64,000 nucleotides of DNA from Setoptus koraiensis (GCA_048013815.1 CM106585.1:9424001-9488000), one strand, 5' to 3'; positions 1 to 14,400 are shown, counted from the stretch's first letter. The notes: a model not told the origin generated them from the letters alone. Program-made: numbers and translations.

Positions 1-2457
1 ATTGTTGTTGTTGTTGCTGCTGCTGTTGTTGTTGTGTGTTCAAACTACCAGCCAGCCAAATCAAAATCTCGTTCATGTTACAAATTGAATCAAGCGAGTC
101 AAGTGGATCAGGTATTTGTGGCAGAGCCAATAAGTGGAGTGTGTGAGTGGATTTGGGGCAATCTGGCCGCTTTGCGAGGATAAATGCGTTAACGTTTAAT
201 GTGCAACATTCAAGAGAGATTGAATGTTGTTTTTAATGGACAGGCGGCGGCTCGGGGCGAGCGGGCCCCTGTATCGAGTTGCTGCGCTTGTGCCCGCGCC
301 ATTTCTATTCATTCTATTAATTTTTCCATTGCCAATATTTCAGTGGCTGCCGACTGTCGACTGGCACCGGCGCCCAGAAGACACCTGACACTACATTTAT
401 TGTTGATACATTTTGCTTACATATGCAATTATTATTGAAATCTATCGACAGCAGCAGCTGCAGCAGCGCCACTTTGGTTTGGTGCCAGTGGGCGCTTTTT
501 GGCTTGCCTGGCACCCAAATGGCACCGTTAGCCAGCCAGCCAGCACATAGCTGCTATTGGACATTACTATTGGGAGGACCCCGACGAGGCCAAGTTTAAT
601 AAGACTGGCGTTGCAAAACTAGCAACAAGCGCACACTGTAGGTGTGAGAATGTTTTTTCATCTGTTCGATTGTTGTTTGTGGTTCAGACAGCAACATAAC
701 ATGTTGTCGGCTAGCGATCAAGAATATGAGTTTGTCGCTGTTGGCGCTTGGTTCACTTTAGCTGAGCTTGTTGTCGGCGCTGCTGCCTCCATTTGGCATG
801 TGTCACTTAACTCGACCAATGGCCGCTATGTTGGCCACTTACTTTTCTTTTTCTTCGTCTTGAGTAGCCTTAAGTTGTTTTCGACCACTGCAACTGCCAG
901 CCATTGTTGGGGCCGGCTTAAGTATCGATTGGCGATGGAAATAACAGCGCCAGCTAAATGCGTTTGCGGTGAGCGCTGCAACTCGCATCAAGTCAATAGA
1001 AGGAGGGGCGTCGACAAAGTGGCTCGCTCTGCCAACTCACCAACAAACTCAATGGGCTCACATGGCAACGGCAGCCTGAGTGCTTGTGGGCGCAAAAAGA
1101 ATCTCGAAAATCACTCACTTGAGGCGCAATCGAGTTGGGGCTTCGATCGAGCCTCAACTCGAGCCAGCTCACATCGAGAGAGCGCGCATCGAAAGAACTG
1201 GCCGGCGTGCTGGCAACACGAGTGGGTCACGGAAGATTCTCTCTCTCTCTCTCTCTCTGTGAATATGGGCCAACTGAAACAATTTAATTTGGACAGTTTT
1301 TGAGTGCAAGCCGCGAGTGTGCTGTTAATAAAAAGAGAGCGAGAGCCATGACACAACAGTAAAAGAATTAGCGCTACCTGGCTGCAACAACTCGCTAGCT
1401 GGCTCACTAAGTGGGCAACGGGCCTCTGTTGGGCACTTTGCGCCTCTGGCCATTCTTGCGGCTCGCTCATTTTGTAATCATTTATCATTATTTCGTCGTG
1501 CAATGGTGCGCCATTGGTGTCGGCTCCAACAGCAGCAACTATGGGCAACTATGCCAATGCATGTCAATGTATGCCGATGCATGCCGATGCATGCCGATGT
1601 AGGCCGATGTGGGGGCCACCAGTCGGGCTCATTGGCGGCCATGCTAATAGCTGGTGACGTAATGTGTGTGCCGCGATGGAAATATCGCAATCAATTAAGC
1701 AGAACAGCGCGCGCAGTGATTTATACTGCTGACACATTTACACATGCATACTACAAGCAAACTACACGCAAACTAACGTACACTAACTACGCACAACAAA
1801 CGCTACGCGCACGGGCCCCAATAAATGGTCTGCTGCAATATGCTGGCGCTGCTGCTGGCCGTCTTGCCACTAACAAAGTGTTTTACACCCTCTGCGACCT
1901 ATAATTATCTTCCACTTGGCTCGCTCTGGCTAACTAGCGCCGGCTGTCTTCAATTTGCAAGCACTCTAATTGACAATGGATACAAAGGCCCCCCCCCCCC
2001 CCATTCGACAGTTCGCGCTGGCGACAGTCAGTATTTTTGGTGGCTGGCGAGAGCCGGTGCAACCGAGCGTGCAAGTGCTGCCAGCATATTTGAATAGCAA
2101 GTGAACTGCAAAACTCGCCAGCCAAATAGCCCGCTGGCCGGGGTTTGAGCCGCGACAATAAAAGCGTCAGTGGTTGAGCAATGGCTTGTGGACGTGATTG
2201 TTTTTAGCTTACACAAACTGTACAGACACAGTGCAGTTATAGACTGGCTACTGGCTGGCGCCAACAGCGACTAGTGTTAGATATTAGAATTAGTATCTAG
2301 AATATATTATACTGTGGCTGTCGATGATTGAGCTCTCGCGAATGCAAGCTTGCGCGATTCAGCACTCTCTCAACATGACACGATTTGCATAATGATCAAC
2401 ATTTGTCTCTCCTTCCTGTTCATCTAATTACTATTACTGCTGACTTGCTAACAATAG
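1..2457. other. GC-rich stretch upstream of the first certain ADAM exon
   Basis: No exon here is certain. It probably holds the promoter and the first exon(s) of the ADAM gene that begins with certainty at 2458. It opens with a TTG/CTG trinucleotide run (1-36), has a TC run (about 1238-1260), a 10-base tandem repeat (about 1571-1610) and a run of 12 C (about 1990-2001). Words such as GGGCCC, GCGCGC and repeated GCCAGC are frequent. Several long open frames exist, but this base composition gives such frames by chance. Confidence 0.5.
650..968 (+). CDS. Candidate N-terminal exon of the ADAM gene (tentative)
   Basis: An open frame from the ATG at 650 reaches a fair splice donor (GTGAGC at 969). 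It would leave one extra base, which is the phase the next certain exon at 2458 needs, giving an Asp codon across the junction. The frame contains a very hydrophobic stretch (GHLLFFFFVLSSLKLF) that could act as a signal sequence or membrane anchor, and ADAM proteins need one. Phase agreement has a one-in-three chance of being accidental and the composition is permissive. A rival signal-like start at 1825 (MVCCNMLALLLAVLPL) has no clear donor. Treat this as a hypothesis for where the missing N-terminus lies. Confidence 0.2.
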
Positions 2458-5400
2458 ATGTTGTCACGAGAAGTTTCAAGCAGCAGCAACAGAGCAGCGA
2501 CGACAACACCGCCAGTGCCTACGACTCAAACGATAGCAGATCAATAAGTGAGTATCGACTGACAACAGTTAACTGCTGCTACATGCAACATTGAAAGTGT
2601 TAATTGCTTTTGCGTTCCCTAATAATACTCGCTGGTCACTAGCAATACTAAATTACAGCCAATAATACTGTTAACCCTTTTCAAAATGTATGCTACGATG
2701 CGCGTCCAGGTGAAGTGGAGCGCCTGAAGCGTCTGTATCCCCAGAACGAGCGCTTAATCGCCAGCATCAGAAGCAGATACTACGAGGTCATTTATCCCAT
2801 TCAGATGAGAAATTATCGCAGAATGGGCATATCGACGCGCGACCTGCCTGCACAACAAGCGGACGGCTCGCCACCAGGCTCCTCATTGTCTCACCAGGCC
2901 ACCAGCAACAACATATCTCTGGAACAACAACAAAACGGGGCCCACAACAAGGTAAGTCAGCTCAGGTAGCACAGTGTTATACTTTATACTTTAATGTTAT
3001 ATCGTTACATAATTAGATCACCCTAGCGTACACAATTCAATGACAGCGCCCAAATGACAGCGACCAAATGACAGCGACCAAATGACAGGATTAAGCGCGG
3101 CCAGATCGGGGCCATTGGTTGTTGTGTTGTGGTGACGTTGTGGCCTGAAACAAACCAAGTGGCTCGCTGTAAATGCTGCTGCCAGGCTGCCCGGCCAGTG
3201 TAAGCCAACTCTGACCACTGCATTTTGCGCGGCACACGCGAACCATGTTGCGCAACCACTGATCTGTAAACAGCGGATGCGAATGAATAAATCATAGACC
3301 CCAATAAATGCCCAAACTCAACCCGAAACTCGCTCGTCGTCGCACTGTATTTGTCGTTGCTGACAAGCGCCTCCGTGCACAGTCAACTCAACGCGCATTT
3401 CATTTACAGCCAGCGACATGCTACACAGACACTTGTTTCAGGTGGAGTTTGGGGCCCATTGAACACTGTCCATTTAACTCGAAACTGTGCCCACGCTCTC
3501 ACGTCAACACTATCCAGGTATCAATGGGGCCCACAGCACGATTAACTCAATCTGCGATGGGCTGCCAACTTGTTAACTTGACAAACTTGTCACCGGCCCA
3601 CCGTGGGCGTGTTCGGACCCTTGCTGCTGGGGCAAAAGCAGGCAAACGGGTGCCCGCCGACATATAATATATATATTGTTATTTGGGTCAAAATAAATGA
3701 TGATAGCGAGTTGTGGCGTGGCGTGCCGTCTCGACAAGCCAGAGCAAATACCTTGTGATTACTGGGGGTGGCCCGCAAGTTTTGCAAGCCCGCCGGTGCG
3801 GTGATAGTGACTCAAATGGGCGCCACCATCATTAGCATTGTGTGTCACGTGGGTTGCACGGATTGAATTTTTGCACACTCGCCGCACTGGTCCCCTTGCC
3901 TTTGCCTCTTGCCCCCTGCCCCCGGTTGGCCGCTGCAAAGCGCAAATTCAAATTGCCAATTTGGGCCGAGCTCCACTGGTTGGCTCGCTCGGTTTGCACG
4001 AAAAAACAAGCGCCACTACCAGTCAGCTAGCTGGCTAGCAGCCAACTTTTCTTAGTAGGCAACAGTCAGTGACCGAACCCAATGGCCGGTTTGTTTGTGC
4101 AGCTCGGTGGTATTTTACAAACGACGTCGGCCAGCTCCTCGGGCCAGTTTGAGCGCTAGGCGAGTAGCCGTCGGCAGGGGCACGAGTGGGGCGCGCTTTG
4201 CAGCACCGCGTGCGCGAGCCAAAGCTCGTTTGTCGTTGCTGCAAAATCAATCGCCAGCAACAAACGCCTGGCCCGGCCAACAACGAACAACAAACCATCA
4301 ACAACGACAACGGGCGCAGAATAAATCAAGATAGCATTGGCCGCGATTGAATCGCGGATTGAGAAGTAAATCGTGCGCGAAGCGAGCGCGCCTCCATTGC
4401 TCTATTTCTGGTTGAGAGAAAAAGGGAGCGAGCAAGAGGGAGCGAGCAAGAGGGAGAGAGCGCGCCAGTCTCATACGTGCCCATATTCCTGGCGTCGTTT
4501 TTCAATTACGTCAATCGGCTCGTCCTGCAGACCTGCTCCTATTTAACCTAACAAGCGTTGCCGCTGATGAGCCGCCGAGCGAGCTTGGCCAACAAGCGGC
4601 GGCGGCGGCGGCAGCGGCAGCGACGGCAGCGCCCGCCTATAGCGCCCAGTGGGCGAGAGACGTGCACAGTTGCCCGAGAGCAAGCCGACACGCAGACAGC
4701 TCGCCAGCGCGCCCTATAGGCGATATATATATCGGGCCCCGGCCGGGGCCAAAATAAGCGGGCCCGCTGTGTTTGGCTGGCGCGCTTCGGCCCCAAAAAT
4801 GTGCGCTTGTGTGCCAGCGAATCAGGGCCCTCTCTTTTTATTTTTTGCCTGCTCTTGCCAGCGTGTGTGTGTGTGTGTGTGTTTACTGCTCTTATTACGA
4901 CAGCCAGTTTGTTGTTTGTGCTAAAACGGCGGCGACGAACGGCGGATAACGACGCGACTCTGACTCAACTGTGTGTGTGTGTGTCGTCAAAGCTTAAAAA
5001 TAGACAAGTTGCTCTGGCGTTGTCTTCGGCGGGATGTTAGATTGTTAGTTTGGGACACAGGCAGTGTGCGTGTGTGTGTGTGTGTGCTATATAGACAAGG
5101 GCTTTAATAGTAAATTGAGCAAATTCGAGCACAGGCGAGCTGTTCAGCCGGGCCCCGGCCTCTTGTTGTTCTTGTTAGTGTAATGTACGAATATCATCAA
5201 ACAACAAACAAGAAATCAAATAACAATCTAGCCGCGAGAACAGGCGCTTCAGGCCCCGGCGTCGCCCCCATACCGATGCAGCGCCGACGGACTGGCCGCG
5301 CCATAGGCGTGAACGGGCCCGGCCCGGCCCGTCAACTGTGTTTTGAAGGGGGCAAAGCGCACACCAGTGAGGCCACCAAAACAGCGAGGGGTCGCAGGGC

Positions 5401-8400
5401 CAAGTGAAGACAGCCAGCAACTCGCTCGCTAGTTAGGCCAACTTCTGATTGCAGCGGACGGGCGCCATTTTGGGGCCAGCCAGCCACCACGCCAAACTAG
5501 GCATCAGCAACAACAGTGAGCGAGCGAGTTTGTCAGACAGACAGCGGCGCTTTAGATAGATTTGCATATCCACTATCTGGCGCTATCTGGCGCTATCTGG
5601 TGCGGATTTGCCAAACACTGGCACGAGTGTGCAAAGTGTTTAGAAGTGTCTAGACGGAGACGTGTAGCAGTGGCTGGCACACACACACACACACACACTT
5701 CGGGCGCGGGCCTCAGTGTGCCAAACAGTCGGCCCAACTGAACGATCGAACACAAGAACGCGTTACACTAAACGGCACCCACCAAGTGCAGAGACAATGG
5801 CTGCTGCGGCCAAGGTGGAGGGGGCCGCTTGCGCCTAGCTCGTCATCTCGATTCTTCTTTGTGTTGCATATTAAATCAACAATCTCTCGTGCCGGATCTG
5901 ATTTCCAGTTGAACTGTGCGATCGAGTGTGTGTGTTCGCGAGATCCAGCAATAAGTTGGGGCGCCCGGGGCGTATAAAGCCTATTTAGTTGGCGCTTACA
6001 GCCATTTTTAGTTTGCTCGGCTGGCTCGCTGTTGGTCGTGCCCTCACGAACACACGCACACACTCCAGCGAGTGGGGCCAACGGGGCCCATCATCTAACC
6101 TATTCTATTGTGAACGCATCCAGTCAGTATCAAGTTGTGAGCGGGCCACACAATGAATCACTCATTCAAAGTGCTCAGTCAGGGTGCGCGCCCGTCACAA
6201 GCCGACCCCAATCTTTGCCACTTTTTAATTAACTGGATCTGGCCGCACGGCCGCCCGGCACCTGAGCGGCACAATGGTTGTACCTGGGCGGCGAGCGTGT
6301 TCAACTTGAGAGGCCCACTGAGTGATCTGTTAAAATGAGATGTGGTGTTAAAAAGAGTTATCTCGTGGTGATTGTTGTGGGGCCCTCTCGTTGGCGCTCA
6401 ACAATGTGATTAACAATGCGCAATGTGCTCATGATTAACTGGCCAATGTTGCCCCGTGCCCCCGACCAAACATTTCGGCCCGTTCCGCTGCCGTCACAAT
6501 CACTAACCTGTCGCATCGCGTGACCGTACTATAAAAGCGGTTACACAACGATGGGACGCAACGACACAGCAATCGGTCAAAATGCTGTCATACAGTGATG
6601 ATACGCTCATGATTGGGCCCCCGAAACCATTGTGAGCACGATAGTCGGTTCCGCCAGTTAGTTAGCCAGCAGTGTTAATAAATTACTTTTTTTTTGGCAT
6701 GTTCAATCTGCAGCGGCACCGTCCTAACTAAAACTCCATTTACCTCACTAATGCAATCTGATCGTGCGTCTTGTGCAAATATTTGCCCTCAACACAACAA
6801 CTACCCCAGGTTAAGCATTACAACAAGACAAACGTCCATATAAAGGCTTTCAATTATAAATTCAGATTGGATCTCGAGCTGAACAGGTAAATACAACACT
6901 TACAACAATGAGAGATGTGCTCATAAATCACATACTAAGCGCACTGCTAGCGGTAACTAAATAGCTAACTAACTAACACTAATCATTGTTCTAACAATCA
7001 TTCAAAATGCCATTGCAACTGGCCCCTCTTTTGACAGTATTCTTTATGGTCCAAGCCTGATTCAGAAACATTTTTTACCCAAGGGAGCACAACAGATATC
7101 CACTCAAGAGTTGGAGCATTGCTATTATCATGCCACCAGTAAAGGGCTCCCAAAAGCCGTCGGTGCCTTTAGAACGTGCCATGGATTGAGGTGAGTTTAT
7201 TGTGCCACTGCTGCTTCTTATACGTCGCTCATCATATATCCATTATGCAACTGATCGACAACGTATCTATCCTCACATGCTCCCAATAACTCATCCCCCC
7301 CCCCAATTCTAATCGCCAACCAATCAGCGGAATTTTACATTTGGCCAACGAAAGTTTTGTTATACATCCGTTTTATGGTGGAGATCTGTCGGTAAGTGTA
7401 TACCCTGCGGCAATGAATGCCATTTGCTTCTGGAAATAATAAAAGATCGCTCGCTCGGCCACAATAATCAATTAATTAATTGTTAATATTTAACATTCAA
7501 TATTTAATAACAATGCACAAACGACCAATCTTGGCGTCTAGGTCAAGCACCCCCACATCATTTACAGGTACCAGATTGATCATTATGGTAGCAATGGCAA
7601 TTTTGAGTACCAGCAAAATTCTGGCATCAATGCAATAAGAATGAAGCAGCCCAATGTTGACTCAATGTCTACTAATAGAAACAACTTCAATCAATTGCCA
7701 ATTGGTAACAATATTATGAACGCGCAAAATAGCAACTGCGGAAATTCTCTATACAACAATCACAATGAAATAAGGGGCAACTTACGCCAAGTGAATCACC
7801 TGAATGGTCGCAATCACAATCTCAATGAGCAACCCATCAGTTTGGCTATACAACAACAACAGCAACAACAGCAGCAGCGCCAGGGGCTACAATATCCCGC
7901 CTATGATGCGGCCAGCGATCAGACAAGTACTCATAAACATTGGGCTTCGTCTCTGTTTTCCTCTATGCAAAGGGCACTCAATCCCGCGAGCTGGTCCACT
8001 GGCGATGACACCTCTTCCGGGCAACAGATTACAAATAAAGAAACTGTCAATAGGGAACGAAAGAGAAGAGCCTCTTCAGAGGCTCGCGTCAGCGGCAACA
8101 GCAGCAGCAGCACTTCAGGTACGAAGTCGCAACGTATTGATAGTAGTCACAACAGTCACATTCAGATATTAGATGACAGTGGTAGTAGTGGAAACAAATC
8201 ACTAGAGAGGCGCCACTCGAGCCAACGTGTAGATGTGGCCAATATTGAGAAATACATCGAACTGGCACTCATATTGAGCCATGATGTGTTTGAGAAACGT
8301 CGAAATTCTTCCAGATTAGAGATCATTCAAGATGCCATCCAAATCATCAATTGTGTCGATATGTATCTCCGTTCAGCAAATACGAGGGTATCACTTATTT

Positions 8401-11400
8401 ACATTGAAACATGGGCCCACAACGATCAGATCAACATCCAAGAAAGCGACTCTAAACAAAACCTACTGAATCTAATAGAATATGCCTCTAAGAAGCTAAA
8501 CAAAGTTTCCATAGACGCCATCCATTTGATAGCGTAAGTCGGCTTATTTGTTTTGCAGCATCATCCTGATGACAAGTTTACATACTCACAACTGTTTCGC
8601 TATGTTTATCCTAATCATCACTATGCTCTGTTTTCATTCTATTCTATGGTACAATCATGCTGCAATACCATGTTATGATTCAACTATAGAGGCCAATCTG
8701 TCTTCAATTCTAAAGAATTGGGCATCGCAATGCCAAATAGCATTTGTACAACAAATGCCGCCTCTATAAGTCAAGATTCTAGCATATACGAGCCATTCAT
8801 TGTGGCGGGCACAATGGCTCACATGCTGGGTCACAATTTAGGTATGAGTCATGATAGTGTGGATCCCAATGACGAATCAATGCCTTTCTCTTCTGCCTTC
8901 CAAAACGAGGAAGGCACCGAAAAAACATACTCTCAGGCACCAAGCTCGTCGTCGTCGTCAATGGACCAATCACACGAAATAGCTTCAGGCGAGTTAATGA
9001 TCAAATCTATAACAAATCCAACGAAATTTTCCAGCTCCATACAATCGGCTTCATTGGTGGCCGTCCAATCAAATAGTGAAGAGAACGACAGTATGGGATC
9101 GTTAGATTCTGACGAGTCGACATCAGAGGAGAGCAGTCCATTGCCAAGGGCACATGATAGCGGCACTGGCGGCGGCAGTAATAGTGGTGGTGGTGGCGGC
9201 GGCGGCGGTGGTGGTGGTAGCAGTAGTAGCCCAAGTATATCATGTCCAGATAAATGGTCTTGTGTTACAGAAAAACCGTCGCTAGTGTCTTCGTCTTTAT
9301 CTTCGATGCCAACCGGAATGCTCACATCTTCGGTAATGACCAATAAAGATTTGCATTTGGTCGATAGCACCAATAACGATGGGTCGGGCGAATTCAGCGA
9401 TGGCGACGGTGATGTCAAACATACGGCCATGCTTCACGAGACGGATAATGGTGACAGTAAGAGTAAATTAGTCAAGTCATCATCAGGGGCGCGTCATTCG
9501 CACAAAAATGCCGCGTCGAGCTACTGGTTGCCATATAGATTCTCTCAGGCTAGCATCGACGAGTACAATCGTATTTTGGAGACAAATCAAATGCTCTGCC
9601 TGTATAACAAACCAAACAATCATCACAATGAGAATCTCATGATCTTAAATGAGCCAAATCACTTTGGAGCAGTTTGCGGCAATGGTATAGTTGAACTAAA
9701 CGAAGATTGTGATTGCGGCGGCCTCCAAGATTGTCCTTGTTGCATTCCGTCGACCTGTAAGTTTAGGCCCCATGCCGAATGCTCAACCGGGGCCTGCTGT
9801 GATAATTGCAAGGTGAGTAATCCGTCATCGATATATTGTTGTCTATACAGTCGGGGTCAGGAAAATGATGCGCACAACTGGGCGCTCATTTCAAAAAAAA
9901 GTGCACCTAACAAGTTGCGGGCCTGTCAAATTATTCTCTCTGCGCATCAAAATCTCACCATAATGACGATTTTGCGGAAGCGACTGTATAAGCACACCCG
10001 ATCCTCACTGGAGCCCAAAAGACCGGGCCCGGCTCCTCCTATTTGATCTTGATATATAAATCCTGATATAAAGCCACTAACTTATCGTTTCAATCAATAC
10101 CGCTATCTCCAATCTTTGGCAAATATTTATATATATTTAATATGTGAATAAAATATCAATTGAACAAAAACATATCGGCAATGGCGATAAACAACAAAAA
10201 TATCAACTGGTTGCATTCGCGCGCTTACAGCTTTTGTCAGCTGGTTACGTGTGCAGGGAGGCGCGCAACGAATGCGATCTAGCTGAGGTTTGCGATGGAA
10301 AATTCGGCGAGGTAATTAATGCAAAACAAGAGACAATTCCACAAACACTTGTAACCTGATTTGTCTTCTCGACCAATTAATACATTCTCAAATTTTATTC
10401 CGTTTTACAACTATAAATCTTTTAAAATTAGTGTCCCGGAGACCTATCCAAACAAAATGGAATGGAGTGCGCTCGAGGAACTGGCTACTGTTACATGGGC
10501 CAATGTCCAACCCACGAGAAACAATGCCAGGAAAATTGGGGCCAGAGCGCACGGCAAGCAGAGGGAATTTGTTACAGTAATTTCAACGTTCAAGGAAACA
10601 GTAGAGGCAATTGCGGTTGTGATTCAAACAGGGGCCTACACATAAAGTGTAACCAAGAGTAAGTGAGGCTCCAACAGTCAGGTTGAGCCAGAGATTATTA
10701 TACGGATCTTTTATTTTTACACAGATATTCATTGACAATATCCAACGCCTCTCCGCCCCCTCTACAGGAACATCTTATGCGGCTCGCTTCAGTGTCAAGG
10801 AGGCGCCTTGAAACCTTTGGTACAAGCTAAAAATAATAATATAATCAACAATAATATGCTCTATCATGGTATACAATCAGCGACATCAGAAGAGCATTCT
10901 AGTGATAGAGAATATTTCAGGGATACTGTCCATTTTGGTGGAGCCAACCATGAATGCAAATCAATTGCGAGTCCAATGGATTCTTTCGTCAAGTCAAGCT
11001 TAGTGACTGATGGAACGAAATGTAGCGAGAACAAGGTAAGAGCAGCCTCACTTTGTATCTTGGGCTACCGACAAATAGAAATGGCAAAATCATGTGAAAC
11101 TAATGTTCAATCTCATCTCTGTGTAAAATGTGTCTCACCATTAGATATGCATCAATCAGACTTGTCAAGAAATAGAGCAAGTCTTTGGAGAGAATCTGAG
11201 GCTTTGTCCCATGGATGAGAGGGGAAACTTCTGTTCAAGACACGGCGTTTGCTCATCGACCAACAAATGCCACTGCCATCGGGATTGGATCGGACATGAT
11301 TGTAGTCAAAGAGTCGACTCAGGTCTTTTAAAGGCTATGCACAACAGGGCCCCGAATTCTGTCCCATCTGAACAGAAGACTCTTGACCTGGAACCGGCCG

Positions 11401-14400
11401 ATAAGGTCAAAGCGCAATCACCAAGCAGCAATAATAATAGCGGAGGTTTGCAAGACCAACAATTAACATTTCTTGAAACAACTCTTGGCGGAAATAGAAC
11501 TCTAGTAATTACAGGATTACTCAAAACAACAGCTGAAAATGAAGTTAGTAGCAATGGCAACTCTAGTCAAGTGTTGTCTCTATCAAACACTACTGTTGCA
11601 ACGCAAACCGATGAATCAACAACAACGATTGCTCCAAATGGTACGGAGACATACAAAGAAACTTCCACTACTGTTCACGAAAGAAAGAAGAAACGTGGCT
11701 GGACAGCCGAACAATTGGTATTTATTTTGGTTTTTGCTGTGGCCGGAGTCTATTTATCGTTTGTTCTTTGCGCGAACTCATTTCGACGAAGGGGTTTCAT
11801 ATCATATAAGCCTGATAGAGTATTACGTCATCATCAGATTAATTGTAAAATGGATGCTTGGCGATCCTCTATGCTAGCTAAAAGACTTGAGGCTGTAAAT
11901 AATGGTGCAAGCATACCAACAATTGACCAAGACACCCAACGGATGATAGGCTACACACCGGCCTCATCGTATCATGAAAATAAGATGATTGGTCTTGACT
12001 CCTATGGACTGCAGGGTGTAAATGATATGAATCAGAACGAACAAGATATGATTGAACAAATAGACTCATCAGCTGGCCAGAGTAGATATAATCAGCCTCT
12101 ATTAGCAACACGATACAATAACAATGTCAGCACCATCGATGAATCAATATCTATGATGCCGACGACCAATCCGCATCAATCAACCTATATACCTGGTAAT
12201 GAATCCGTGGCAAATCAACAGCCGGAAAATGTGTCGGGCACATCCCGCACTGCACTTAGAACCTTGGAGCGCATTAATCGACAAGGCAGTCAACAATTGA
12301 GCGCCCAGTATCCGATGATTGCACGAAACTTGTCAGAGCAACAACAAATCAAACGGCCGCCTCCGCCGGCAAGATCGCAGGCAACACGGCTTTCCGAGCC
12401 AAGAACCAGTAGCACAGGTATGGTCCAGTTACCACCACGGGCCCCCATGAGCGACACGTTGCAAGCAGCTAGACAACAATCAAATCCTCTGGCTGGCTGT
12501 AGTGGTGCTATTACAAAAGAAACAGTTGGTTATGGCTATCAAAAGAGCTCGCTACCACAAATGGATATTAATCAGCATCAGAAGCAGATACAACAAAAGG
12601 ATAGTATAACTACTAACTCGTCTCTGGAACACAGAGACCCCTTCTGGAGCGATGATGGAATGAACAACAATGAACATATTGGCCCGCACACAAATGTGCC
12701 TATGAATGATGACCACAACAACAATTGTAAGAATAAACATTGTCCGCGTCATCAGTCGATGTTGTCCATTATATTACAGCATCAGTCACCTACATCAATG
12801 GGCGATCATCAGCAGGCGTCATCTACTCTGACGGCGCTGGGAGTTATACAACCACAAGCAAATACTAGTAATCACAATGGATATCATGAGGAAATTCTCG
12901 ATGCTTTGGCAATCGGGCAAATGGCTTCTGATGATCAAGATGATTCGCAGCAACCGCGCCAGCAGCACCAGCCACAACAACAGCCGCTCCAGTTATCTCA
13001 GGGCCTGGGTAACGTGCAGAGGCGCCGTTTGAACAAAGCCAATTCGACTAGCATCGATAAACAATCTTCCAACACAAATTTACCCTCGGCGCCTCGTCCG
13101 CCATCTCAAAACATAAACACCAACGCCAAATTGAGAACTCTCGCTAGTGGTTATCATCATCATCACCATGCTATGAATCGAGCTGTGCAACCTGTCTCAT
13201 TGATAGATCAGCTCCAACATTTAGAGCGCGTTCAAAGTATGTATCAGCAGAACAAGCCCAATGATTTGCATGAATTTTTCTCGTTGCCTCTATCTGTTCA
13301 ATTGAGCGCTCTTTTGGCTCGCTCGAAGCAGAACATGGTCAAACAAAATCAAAAGTATCAACAACAAAAGGTTACTATGACACCATCAAGCGGCGCTGGC
13401 TATAAATCGAGGAAAAGCCTTGGCGAGGAACAAGCGCTTGAGGACTATTTGAACATCTTACTCAATTCAACAGTGGTCACTGCCAATAGGAAATATCAGA
13501 ATACCGCACATAATCAAGAAAAAGAACCCTCAAACGTCCAATCGAAGAAATCCTCTTGCTCATCTTATCAGCAAACCCAAGTTAATGCAACAAGGCAACA
13601 ATTGACCAATAGTCAGCATAGCTTGATAGGCACTAATCAGCAGCACTACAAGAAAGGCTTACTACAAGGCGCATCGGCCTCTCAACCGATGACGCCATCA
13701 TCGGCAAGGCCACAATTGAAACTGAGAAATCTTCAAGATTTAATTCATCGCTTGCAGCGACTTCAATCTCAACATCAAGCCTACGATTCCTCTGATCAAG
13801 ACCAAAATACAATGATGCCGTCGCAGAACAACAAACAGCCATTGAAATACCAGGATAGCGGAGCGTCGGGAAGTGGACCGTCAAGACAACGACAGCCTGT
13901 TGTGTATCGAGACGGATCCATGGGACGAATGGGCCATTCGCGTCATGGAAGCAACAATGTTTTCAGATCGAGATCACGACTTGGAGGGGGCAACAGTGGC
14001 TCCCAGCAAGGTATTGCAGACATTGGCTCGGAACCATTGCGCAATGATATGCGCGATGATTCAATTTATTCAATATCCGATTCAGAAGATGGTGGCTTCA
14101 TAACGGATTCGTTCACATCCAAGACCTTTGACCCATCTGGTTTCTTCAGTAAGTCCACCTCGCCCCTATCTACGGGACCCCAATCGTCTTCGCGACGGCG
14201 ACGAAGCTACAAAGCGTCCTTCAAGTCGCAAGTGTCCTCGTCGAATCAGCGCAACAGAACTGCAGCCGAGGAGTATGGCGAAGGAGGGGCCGATGAGGGC
14301 GACGTAGATGGCGACGATGATGAGGACGAAGACGACATGATTGATAACGACGAGGATGACGAAATGATGCTGTCTAGCTGGCGTACCACCTTGCAACGAC

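Larger units (their letters stand above)
2952..6809 (+). other. Large GC-rich intron of the ADAM gene
   Basis: This 3.9 kb intron joins the prodomain exon ending AAC AAG (donor GTAAGT at 2952) to the exon beginning at 6810 after CCCCAG. No other gene is supported. It holds GT and CA microsatellites (about 4863-4882 and 5679-5698), 10- and 14-base tandem repeats, a perfect 16-base palindrome GGCCCCGGCCGGGGCC near 4736-4751, and many GGGCCC words. Composition turns AT-rich near 6.7 kb. Such a block is a natural place for regulatory DNA, but no specific site is identified. Confidence 0.6.

Noticed and set aside
5183-5407. Pro/Gly/Arg-rich frames around 4.6-5.4 kb
   Set aside because: They arise from GC-rich repeats within the ADAM intron; no splice signals link them to the phase-matched ADAM exons.
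7804-8172. Second long plus-strand frame inside the ADAM exon
   Set aside because: It is a frame-shifted shadow of the Gln/Asn-rich ADAM insert, whose low complexity keeps other frames open.
8933-9430. 165-codon minus-strand frame opposite the ADAM, with a Pro/Leu run
   Set aside because: It is the antisense of the Gly/Ser/Asp-rich insert. The splice phases and domains of the plus strand explain the region.
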